From Candidatus Poseidoniales archaeon (GTDB lineage: Archaea > Thermoplasmatota > Poseidoniia > Poseidoniales > Thalassarchaeaceae), in contig QQSB01000005.1 of the NCBI GenBank assembly GCA_003602515.1, positions 35,129-83,941 of the forward strand: DNA of 48,813 bases, given 5' to 3'. This document shows, one piece after another, positions 8,271-15,580 of the stretch. Every line of letters starts with the position of its first letter. Positions within the stretch are counted from its first letter, which is position 1. A model generated the notes under the pieces. The model was given only the letters and a program-made list of their open reading frames with translations, was not told the DNA's origin and made no database searches. A program made the position numbers and the translations under genes.

Positions 8271-9306
8271 TGGAGTAATATTGGCTGATTGATTCGTCCG
8301 TCTTTGCTACGGACTTTCGCCAGTCTCCCTCGACTCCCATCAGTGCTCTGATGCAATCAACATTCTCGGGGATCACATCGCTCTCTTGGTGAATTGCTTG
8401 GAAATAGTAGAGTCGGTCTCCGACTAGTTTTACTCCGTCTTCCCAAACGAAGATTTCATGCAAATCTCCCCACTTCCTTCCTATATCCCTAGCCATCTCC
8501 ATTACTTCGGCGGTAGTCGGAATTCTGTCCTCTAACCCATTCATGATAATTACTCGTGGAGTATCTGTCCACATTTGTAATATCGAATCTGTGGTCAGCC
8601 CATGTCCACTAGGTAAATCGGCGATGATGCTGTGGACATGCATTATTGTTGTTGGGACGGCTACAGCTAGACTGTTTATCTCAATCTGAGGTTTAACTGT
8701 CATTACATCTGGACCATGATGGCTTGGAACTTTCAGGACGGGTTTAATCGCGTTTATTGGTCCCTTTCCGGAATCTCCTGGATCTGCGGCTCTCCTGATC
8801 ATTGTACATTCAACCTTCAATGACCCACAGTGCTCGAAAAGAGGGACTAAGGTTCGAGACAGGCCTGTCGTATTACAAGAAACGACCCTAGTACCAATTG
8901 CATTCATATTCTCTGAGTGATTAGCCGATGAAGTATAAGACAGGCCGGTTAATTCATGCTTTTCTCCCCCTTGAAAGATGTACTTGATTCCTGCAGTCTT
9001 GTATTTCTCAAGATTCTCTGCTCCTAACTTTCCTGGAGCGCAATCTACAACGATATCGGAAATAGCGAGTAAATCAGAAAGACCTCCGGAGCAAGAGTAA
9101 CCCTTCTTTGAAAACTGTTCGATCCGAGTATCATCATCAAATGTGCAGTAGAGAGGGAAACCCTTCTTGATTGCTAGTTCGCATCCAAAACTTGGACCAG
9201 TTTTTGTTACTCCTGAAACTTCCATATCTTCTTGGGCGTCTATAGCGTCTGCGACGCGCTTCCCTATAGTTCCAAAACCGTTTATTGCTACCTTTATGGT
9301 TCCCAT
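8266..9306 (-). CDS. gap: Type II (archaeal) glyceraldehyde-3-phosphate dehydrogenase
   Basis: This 346-residue NAD(P)-dependent enzyme oxidises and phosphorylates glyceraldehyde-3-phosphate in central carbon metabolism. The N-terminal Rossmann motif is INGFGTIGKRVADA, and the catalytic Cys144 sits in SCNTTGLSR, the archaeal signature that differs from bacterial SCTTNCLAP. Further conserved stretches are RRAADPGDSGKGPINA and VPSHHGPDVMTV. The ORF track begins 27 codons earlier at 9387; the ATG at 9306 is chosen because it has GGGGAT at ribosome-binding distance and matches the family N-terminus exactly. It is divergently arranged with the GltB-like gene across a 129-bp spacer that must hold both promoters. 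Confidence 0.95.
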   Translation of the reverse strand: MGTIKVAINGFGTIGKRVADAIDAQEDMEVSGVTKTGPSFGCELAIKKGFPLYCTFDDDTRIEQFSKKGYSCSGGLSDLLAISDIVVDCAPGKLGAENLEKYKTAGIKYIFQGGEKHELTGLSYTSSANHSENMNAIGTRVVSCNTTGLSRTLVPLFEHCGSLKVECTMIRRAADPGDSGKGPINAIKPVLKVPSHHGPDVMTVKPQIEINSLAVAVPTTIMHVHSIIADLPSGHGLTTDSILQMWTDTPRVIIMNGLEDRIPTTAEVMEMARDIGRKWGDLHEIFVWEDGVKLVGDRLYYFQAIHQESDVIPENVDCIRALMGVEGDWRKSVAKTDESISQYYST

Positions 9307-9435
9307 TTTCAAATCCCCATGTCTTTGCCTTTGCACAATCGACGTCTGAAGGATGCCTATGAACATAGCGAATTCGGCAAGAGTCAATAATGAGTCGCCT
9401 CTTTCTGGATACTACAGTAATGCGGGGGTAGTGGT

Positions 9436-10977
9436 TTGAGGGATATTGCCAATAAGAGTTTGAAACTCAACAATGACCTGGACAGGTATGTCGAGCAGGC
9501 ATTAGAGCAAGGTCGACCTGTAAAGATAGGTTGGGGTCGAGCTGGTGATGAGAGGCCAAAGGATGGAGAATTTGGAGTAATGACTCACTTGCCCGAAGGG
9601 GCTAGGGTACTATGTCTTGGGTCTCTTGGAGATTGTGTTGGAGCAGCAAATCGTGGTGGGACCTTGACCCTACGTGGGGATGCCGGTTCTATGCTCGGAG
9701 CGTTTCACCATTCTGGAAAGACCGTTGTAGAGAAAGATGTTGGCGACAAGGCAGGATTCGGGATGAAGGGCGGGGAGATTTCCATACATGGATCGACAGG
9801 AGATGAGCCCGGATACTCGATGACTGGGGGAATTCTTCTAGTCAGAGGACACTCAGGCGATCGCCTAGGTTGTGGAATGTCGGGGGGCTCGATAGTTGTG
9901 ATGGGTTCGGTCGGATCAGAGCCTGGGATAGGCATGACTGGAGGCAGGGTCATAATTTCTGGAAGTTGCCCACCTCCGCCGGACGGAGTAGAAATGAGGT
10001 CGATAAAGAAAACAGAGATTTCTGAATTCTCAAAATTACTAGATCCAATGGGCTTGTCCCTGAATGATGATGCTTTGGTTCTAGAGCCTACGGGAGCGGT
10101 CCTTTCGACCGTTGAGGAGACAGAAGTTTTCATTTCTGAGGGTTTTGAAAATATTTCCCTATATCCGAATGAGGACTCTTTATCCGATAATTCCCCCCTA
10201 GACCACTACACCCTTCTTGTTCAAGATGGTGCAGATTCGGGAGGTGCACTTTTGAAAATACCCTGGATAATGACTTGTGAGACAACCATGGGTTCTGAAA
10301 AGTGGAAGGGGGTAGATTCACCGGCAATTGTCAGAACAAAATCAAGAGAGAACGACTTACTTTTAGTTGGAAAAAATGAGTTTTGCGATGCGATAGACCA
10401 TGTTGGAAATTGTTCGGGTATTGTTTTTGACATCACAGACTTCCCGGGGCTTAATGATGCGGAAATAGAAGGGATGATTATTTCACTTCGTAGTAGGATG
10501 TCTGGAAACTCGATAATATTACTGAGGGGAAGAATTGACAGAATAGAGCGACTTTTCAGGCTCGTCATGGACTTGGAGTTGGATGGGGCAGTTGTAAACT
10601 CGGCAACTATAGGCGGGACTCGTCTAGCCTCATCACTCCCCAAGATTGGATTATCTGCTAAGGCTATGGGAATGAGTGAAACGGGAAAATTTGTGATGAT
10701 TGAGGTTTTACAACAGCCTATTGCAGAGGACCTGATAATTGCAGTAGCTTCAGGATGTACTGCATTGGTTTCGCCGTGCCCTGATGGTGACTTGAGTGCA
10801 AAGATCAACGAATTGACAGTGGGCATTCGAGAATTGATGCGAGAGATAGGGGTAGACAGGATTGAGAGGATAGGGAGAAGAAATCTTCGAGCCAATAATT
10901 TCGATACCGCTGCAATTTCTGGACTGAGGTTGGTCGGATATGATCGCCCTCTAAAGATGTGGCTAGATCTGAGGTGA
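9436..10977 (+). CDS. GltB-like fusion: GXGXG domain followed by a degenerate glutamate-synthase FMN-type domain
   Basis: The protein has 513 residues. Residues about 30-185 form a right-handed beta-helix of GXGXG repeats (GGTLTLRGDAG, GGEISIHGSTG, GGILLVRGHSG, GGSIVVMGSVG, GGRVIISGSC), as in glutamate synthase domain 3 and FwdC. The C-terminal half resembles the end of glutamate synthase domain 2: LDGAVVNSATIGGT, GMSETGKFVMIEV, DLIIAVASGC and INELTVGIRELMREIGV. The order is reversed relative to GltB, and the [3Fe-4S] Cys motif (CHLNTCPVG in GltB) is absent, so classical glutamate synthase activity is doubtful. It starts at TTG 9436 with a G-rich leader. Its stop TGA lies 4 nt before the proposed pheT start, implying one mRNA. 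The function is not known to me; a scaffold or amidotransferase-channel role is inference. Confidence 0.7.
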   Translation: MRDIANKSLKLNNDLDRYVEQALEQGRPVKIGWGRAGDERPKDGEFGVMTHLPEGARVLCLGSLGDCVGAANRGGTLTLRGDAGSMLGAFHHSGKTVVEKDVGDKAGFGMKGGEISIHGSTGDEPGYSMTGGILLVRGHSGDRLGCGMSGGSIVVMGSVGSEPGIGMTGGRVIISGSCPPPPDGVEMRSIKKTEISEFSKLLDPMGLSLNDDALVLEPTGAVLSTVEETEVFISEGFENISLYPNEDSLSDNSPLDHYTLLVQDGADSGGALLKIPWIMTCETTMGSEKWKGVDSPAIVRTKSRENDLLLVGKNEFCDAIDHVGNCSGIVFDITDFPGLNDAEIEGMIISLRSRMSGNSIILLRGRIDRIERLFRLVMDLELDGAVVNSATIGGTRLASSLPKIGLSAKAMGMSETGKFVMIEVLQQPIAEDLIIAVASGCTALVSPCPDGDLSAKINELTVGIRELMREIGVDRIERIGRRNLRANNFDTAAISGLRLVGYDRPLKMWLDLR

Positions 10978-10984
10978 GAAAATT
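10971..10984 (+). promoter_or_regulatory. Ribosome-binding site GAGGTGA placed before an ATT start of pheT
   Basis: GAGGTGA (10971-10977) overlaps the stop of the upstream gene and is followed by GAAA and then ATT (10982). No ATG, GTG or TTG exists in the pheT frame between the upstream in-frame stop (10970-10972) and GTG 11048. The spacing is ideal for initiation at ATT, and the peptide encoded from there matches the PheT N-terminus. Confidence 0.55.
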
Positions 10985-12736
10985 CCTACTCTCGAATTCA
11001 AACACTCTGTCCTCAGTTATATCCAGAATATTCACAGGACTAGCCATGTGGCTGAGGAATGGTCCGAATGGTTGCCGGAATTAGGTTGCCCGGTAGATAG
11101 CAATAGCGATGATTCCATAGAAGTGGAGGTTTTTCCGGATCGTCCTGATCTTCTCAGCCATGAGACCATTGCAAGGGCTTCCCGTTCATTCCTTTCAACT
11201 TCTGAGGTTGGAGTTGACTTGCCTGTTTCCCAGGGTGAAATCAAACTTTCAGTCTCCTCCGATCTGAAGGATGTCAGGCCGATAGTTATGGGAGCGGTAG
11301 TCAGGGGAGTCGATACTGGGGCAAATGCTGAAGAAAAAGAAGATTTTATTCAGACTCTGATGGATCACCAAGAAAAGTTACACATGACACTAGGGAGAAG
11401 AAGAAAATTTGCGTCAATAGGAGTCCACGACCTAAGCACTCTGAAACCTCCATTTAGGGTCACTACGGTACCGTCTGATTTCTCTTTCATGCCACTCGCC
11501 TGCTCAGAAGAGATGACGATTGAAAGAATTCTGAAAGAGCATCCGAAAGGAGCAGAGTACTCCCACCTGATGGATGGAATGGAGCGTTTTCCCGTGATTA
11601 TTGATTCTGAGGACATGGTTCTCTCATTTCCACCAATTATCAATGGAAGCCATACAACTGTTCACGAGGAGACTAAAGATTTCTTCATCGATGTTACTGG
11701 TTGGGATTTTAGGTCATGTGAATCCTGCCTACTGCTTGTATGCCTATCCATGTCAGAAAGAGGAGGAGTGGTTGAGAGTATCGAAATATCTGACTCAAAT
11801 GAAGAATTTGCTCGAATACCCAATGGAGATGCGCGTAAGCACCGAGTCCCAGAGAGTCTGATTAGGAAAATTCTGGGCTTAGAGTTGGACTCAGAAGAGT
11901 TATCTCGATCAATAGCGAAGATGGGCGGAAGGCTGGAGGGAAGTCAAACTGTGACTGACGGCCCCAATGAACGTGGGCGGTGGGCGGACTGTGTCGTAGG
12001 GGAGATTGAGCACATTATTTCGATGCCTCGCTGGAGGAGTGATATCATGCACCCGGTAGATGTCGTAGAGGATATTGCAATCGGCCACGGTTTCGAAAAC
12101 CTACCAGAAGTTTTGTCGAGTACACACCTAGATGCGATTCCACTAGATTCATCGAATCTTGACAGGAGGTTTGGGGAAAGTATGAGGTCTTGCGGGCTTC
12201 AGGAGGTCCAAAGTCTAACTCTCTCGAATGAGGGGGATCAATTCGAGATAATGAGGTGGCCACAAGAAGAGGGATTGGCATTGATCTCCAATCCTATTAC
12301 CTCGGATCACACTATTCTGAGACAGTACATTCTGCCTTCTCTGCTAAAATTGCTTGCTGCCAATAGGCATCACGAATTACCTCAAAGAGTGTATGAATTG
12401 GGGACTGTTGTAAGGGATTACAATAATTCTCAAAGAGGAGCTTGGACCTGTGCTGAAGTTGGTAGTGGTTTCACCGCTTCAAAGGGCATCGCACAGGCCC
12501 TACTGCGAGACCTAGGTGCTGAAGATGGAAGTGTGGAATTTTCACCTACCGAACCGGGACATGGGCCTTGGATTACCGGCAGAGGAAGCCACATCATTGT
12601 AAAGGGAAAAATCATCGGTGAATTCGGAGAAATTGCTCCCGAAGTGAGTATTGGATTCGGAATAAAATCGCCAATTCAGGCTGGAGAAATTGACCTAGAA
12701 GCGATTGGTTCGGTAATAGCTGACCCCGTCTCCTAG
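10982..12736 (+). CDS. pheT: Phenylalanyl-tRNA synthetase beta subunit (archaeal type), probable ATT start
   Basis: This is the beta subunit of the (alpha-beta)2 enzyme that charges tRNA-Phe. Visible signatures are the N-terminal EVEVFPDRPDLLSHE typical of archaeal PheT, the B5 region (HRVPESLIRKILGLEL), the VDVVEDIAIGHGFENL block, and the catalytic-like core NPITSDHTILRQYILPSLL with LPQRVYELG. The ORF track begins at GTG 11048, but the frame is open upstream and encodes IPTLEFKHSVLSYIQNIH, matching the family start (M)PT-beta strand-helix. The only start-like codon there is ATT 10982, preceded by GAGGTGA. This gives 584 residues. pheS is not in the window. The stop TAG interlocks with that of a convergent small gene in one CTAG. 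A sequencing error (ATG read as ATT) is the main alternative for the start. Confidence 0.92.
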   Translation: MPTLEFKHSVLSYIQNIHRTSHVAEEWSEWLPELGCPVDSNSDDSIEVEVFPDRPDLLSHETIARASRSFLSTSEVGVDLPVSQGEIKLSVSSDLKDVRPIVMGAVVRGVDTGANAEEKEDFIQTLMDHQEKLHMTLGRRRKFASIGVHDLSTLKPPFRVTTVPSDFSFMPLACSEEMTIERILKEHPKGAEYSHLMDGMERFPVIIDSEDMVLSFPPIINGSHTTVHEETKDFFIDVTGWDFRSCESCLLLVCLSMSERGGVVESIEISDSNEEFARIPNGDARKHRVPESLIRKILGLELDSEELSRSIAKMGGRLEGSQTVTDGPNERGRWADCVVGEIEHIISMPRWRSDIMHPVDVVEDIAIGHGFENLPEVLSSTHLDAIPLDSSNLDRRFGESMRSCGLQEVQSLTLSNEGDQFEIMRWPQEEGLALISNPITSDHTILRQYILPSLLKLLAANRHHELPQRVYELGTVVRDYNNSQRGAWTCAEVGSGFTASKGIAQALLRDLGAEDGSVEFSPTEPGHGPWITGRGSHIIVKGKIIGEFGEIAPEVSIGFGIKSPIQAGEIDLEAIGSVIADPVS

Positions 12737-12927
12737 TCACCCTTATCCTTTGACAAAAGCTTCATTGCATCCAAGAATTTCTTACTCTGTAGATGGCTTT
12801 TATCATCATCCTTACTTTCTTTCTTTCCGGATTTTTTCTCGTACTCAACCACGTTTTTCATGTAATTTGTTCGTGAAATAGCCGGTCTTGCCGGTTTCTT
12901 CTTTTTGAAGGGCCATATCGGTCCCAT
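12733..12927 (-). CDS. Small lysine-rich hypothetical protein (64 aa)
   Basis: This short, highly basic and charged protein (WPFKKKKPARP near the start; a KKSGKKESKDDDKSH centre; an amphipathic C-terminal helix KKFLDAMKLLSKDK) has no membrane segment and no Cys. It overlaps the pheT stop by 4 bp in convergent orientation. The composition suggests a nucleic-acid- or ribosome-associated protein, but I recognise no family. The absence of any other coding frame in the 280 bp between pheT and rnhB, together with the clean TAG at the CTAG junction, argues that it is real. Confidence 0.5.
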   Translation of the reverse strand: MGPIWPFKKKKPARPAISRTNYMKNVVEYEKKSGKKESKDDDKSHLQSKKFLDAMKLLSKDKGD

Positions 12928-13018
12928 GACCTGTGAGTGACGGACGTACGAATGATGCTTTCCCTATTTCGGGTCAAAAAGCAGCATTTTTGGTGACTAT
13001 TGGAGTCGCTGGAGTGTT

Positions 13019-13756
13019 ATGGGAGTCCACCACATAGGGGTTGACGAGGCAGGCAGGGGACCGGCCATTGGGCCCCTGGTAGTTTGCGCTCTTTCGATCC
13101 CAATGGAAGACAGGGCAATTCTTACTGAATTGGGAGTGGATGATTCGAAGAAACTTAGCAAGAAAAAGAGAGAGGCAATACACTCTGAAATAATCGCTAG
13201 TTCCAAATCTAGAGGTTGGAGGATTGGTTTGGTACACTGCAATCCAAAGAGAATTGACCTGTGGATGGAATCTAGAACTCTGAATTCTCTGGAGGTATGG
13301 GCATTTTCAGAGGCGATCAAAGAGGTTTCAGATAATTCACTAGAATACAGGATTTTTCTTGATGCTTGTGATGTAGATGCAGAACGTTTTGGCAGGAATA
13401 TTTCATCGTCCTTGAAAATGGAGAAGAATGACTGGAAAATATTTTCTAAGCATCGGATGGACTCTGATGATGTGGTAACTGGGGCTGCAAGCATTATCGC
13501 CAAAGTGAATAGGGATTGGGCGATGGAAAGGCTATCTGAGGATTTAGGAATTGATCTGGGGTCAGGATATCCCGCGGATCCAAAGTCAAAGGCCGCAATC
13601 GAAGAGCTTTGTAAGCGGGAAGAACTCAATGATTGTCTCAGAAGAAAGTGGAAAAATGTCGATAGGGCATGGATGATGCACCATAGGAAGCCGATTCCGT
13701 CAAGGTCCATCACACCCCATAGCGGGGTTCAATCCGCTCTTGATGAATGGAATTAG
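13019..13756 (+). CDS. rnhB: Ribonuclease HII
   Basis: The 245-residue enzyme removes RNA from RNA-DNA hybrids, including single ribonucleotides left in DNA. The metal-binding acidic residues are visible: Asp9-Glu10 in GVDEAGRGPAIGPLV, Asp115 in FLDACDVD and the Asp cluster of HRMDSDDVVTGAASIIAKV. DDSKKLSKKKRE and the GSGYPADP loop are also diagnostic of HII. The C-terminus extends about 20 residues past the usual end and is Ser/Pro-rich. There is no Shine-Dalgarno close to the ATG, so it may be leaderless. gltX follows after 44 bp on the same strand. Confidence 0.95.
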   Translation: MGVHHIGVDEAGRGPAIGPLVVCALSIPMEDRAILTELGVDDSKKLSKKKREAIHSEIIASSKSRGWRIGLVHCNPKRIDLWMESRTLNSLEVWAFSEAIKEVSDNSLEYRIFLDACDVDAERFGRNISSSLKMEKNDWKIFSKHRMDSDDVVTGAASIIAKVNRDWAMERLSEDLGIDLGSGYPADPKSKAAIEELCKREELNDCLRRKWKNVDRAWMMHHRKPIPSRSITPHSGVQSALDEWN

Positions 13757-13800
13757 CAAGAATGGTGAAATGTAATCATTGGCTGGTTTGATTGATAATC

Positions 13801-15510
13801 ATGGGAGATAATGGAGATTTTGATCCCGACGATATTCAGACCGTTAGAAAATATGCATTGCAGAATGCCATAGAATACAATGGGGAGGGTAAGTCAGGAA
13901 GTGTCCTAGGAAGGTTATTGGCAGAAAGATCGGATCTTCGACCTCAAGCAAAGATGCTTGTCGGCCTGATTGATAACGAAGTAGAAAGGGCTAACTTATT
14001 GGCAAAAGAGAAAGGATTGGCCGTGGTTAGAGCAGATCTTGAAGATATCGCCCCGGAGGCTTTGGAGAGAGAGAAGCACAAGAAAAGGGAAGGTTTGCGT
14101 GATTTGCCGGGCGATACATCAAACGTAGTACTTAGATTTGCACCCAATCCAAATGGCCCCTTATCAATCGGTCATTCTAGAGGGGTAGTGATTAATTCCG
14201 GTTATGCGGAAAAATACGATGGGAAAATAGTACTCAGATTCGATGACACGGATACCAGGGTGAAGCCTCCTTTGCTGGAAGCTTACAGTTGGATTGAAGA
14301 AGACTTCGAGTGGTTATCGGGAAGGGGTGCTGATGTTATCATTAGAGCCAGTGAAAGAATGCCAATTTATCTCAAACAAGCGAAGAAGATGATTGCAGAG
14401 GGATATGGATATGTATGTCGGTGTGAGGCTGAAGAGTTTCGGAAGTTTCGCGAAGGGAAGTTGGACTGTCCATGCAGAGAAAAGAAGATTTCGAAGAACT
14501 TAGAAGAATGGGCGGAGATGGAATCTGGCGATTTAGTGGAAGGGACTGCCGTAGTACGTGTAAAGACAAGTATGAGTCTGCCAAATCCTGCCCTCAGAGA
14601 CTGGCCGGCACTCAGGATTCAACACTCCCCACACCCAGTAGTTGGAGAGAAATACAAGGTTTGGCCGCTGTTGGATTTCCAAAGTGCGGTGGAAGATCAC
14701 ATGCAGGGAGTTACACACATAATCAGAGGTAAGGACCTAATGGACAGTACTAGGAAACAGACTCTTCTGTACGAGCACTTCGGTTGGTCATATCCGGAGA
14801 CCCTTTACTGGGGGAGGGTAAAAGTTCACGAGTTTGGTGGATTCTCGACATCGGGAATGTCATCTTCAATCTCAAAGGGAGAATATGATGGGTGGGATGA
14901 TCCTCGTCTACCTACTCTAAGAGCTCTGCGAAGGAGGGGTTTTGAGCCTCAATCTCTAATTTCTCTTTGGAGTGAAATTGGTCTAACTCAGAAGGATATT
15001 TCAATTTCAATGCAAACCTTAGAGGCTTTCAATTCAAAGAATATTGATGGCATTTGTGAAAGAAGATTTTTTGTTTCCGAGCCAGTAAGGATTCAAATTC
15101 ATGGTGAAAACATCCCCTCTGAAGCAAAGATTGCTAGACATCCGGACGGATTAATTCTGGGGATGAGGGAATGGGGGGTGAAAAATTCTATTTTCATTCA
15201 AAATGAAGATTTAATACAGGCAAAATTGCGTTTGAAGGATTTCGCCGATATTGAAATTAATGGTTCTAATGCACAGATTGAAGGCGAAGAAAGAAGCGAT
15301 AATCGACCAATCATACATTGGCTTCCTGAAGAAATATCCAGAGAAGCAAAGATGTTCGTTCCAGAAGGAGAGGGAATTAGGGAATTGGCGGGTATGATTG
15401 AAGATTTTGAATTGACTATTGGGGAAGTCTACCAGTTTGAGAGGGTCGGTTTCGCTAGGCTTGTGAAGATTAACAACGGAGTTGCAGAATTGGTCTGGCT
15501 TCACAACTAG
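13801..15510 (+). CDS. gltX: Glutamyl-tRNA synthetase (archaeal/eukaryal type, possibly non-discriminating)
   Basis: This class I synthetase charges tRNA-Glu and, in archaea that use GatDE/GatCAB, often also serves as the source of Gln-tRNA. The HIGH-like motif is FAPNPNGPLSIGHSRG, and a zinc-binding knuckle is formed by CRCEAEEF and DCPCRE. The KMSKS region reads FSTSGMSSSISKGEY followed by the archaeal/GlnRS-class signature GWDDPRLPTLRALRRRG. The lysine position of the KMSKS-like loop looks altered, although this loop is variable in archaeal enzymes. The C-terminal half is the beta-barrel anticodon-binding type of archaeal GluRS. The track start TTG 13792 is replaced by ATG 13801, which matches a leaderless start with a TATA-like AATGTAAT about 26 nt upstream. 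The length is 569 residues. Confidence 0.95.
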   Translation: MGDNGDFDPDDIQTVRKYALQNAIEYNGEGKSGSVLGRLLAERSDLRPQAKMLVGLIDNEVERANLLAKEKGLAVVRADLEDIAPEALEREKHKKREGLRDLPGDTSNVVLRFAPNPNGPLSIGHSRGVVINSGYAEKYDGKIVLRFDDTDTRVKPPLLEAYSWIEEDFEWLSGRGADVIIRASERMPIYLKQAKKMIAEGYGYVCRCEAEEFRKFREGKLDCPCREKKISKNLEEWAEMESGDLVEGTAVVRVKTSMSLPNPALRDWPALRIQHSPHPVVGEKYKVWPLLDFQSAVEDHMQGVTHIIRGKDLMDSTRKQTLLYEHFGWSYPETLYWGRVKVHEFGGFSTSGMSSSISKGEYDGWDDPRLPTLRALRRRGFEPQSLISLWSEIGLTQKDISISMQTLEAFNSKNIDGICERRFFVSEPVRIQIHGENIPSEAKIARHPDGLILGMREWGVKNSIFIQNEDLIQAKLRLKDFADIEINGSNAQIEGEERSDNRPIIHWLPEEISREAKMFVPEGEGIRELAGMIEDFELTIGEVYQFERVGFARLVKINNGVAELVWLHN

Positions 15511-15580
15511 TCGTGGTGTGAACTATTGCGGGGAAGAGCCAATTTTCCCGTATTAATTGCGTCGCATTGAAGGGTACGAT

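Noticed and set aside
9705-10895. 142- and 224-aa minus-strand ORFs
   Set aside because: They are antisense shadows of the GltB-like gene; the composition is Pro/Ser-rich without motifs.
12997-13713. 238-aa minus-strand ORF
   Set aside because: It is antisense to rnhB, whose catalytic motifs are all present.
14860-14900. Defective KMSKS loop in GluRS
   Set aside because: The loop reads STSGMSSSISKGEY without the usual lysine, but this motif is variable among archaeal GluRS and the rest of the enzyme is intact, so I do not claim inactivity.
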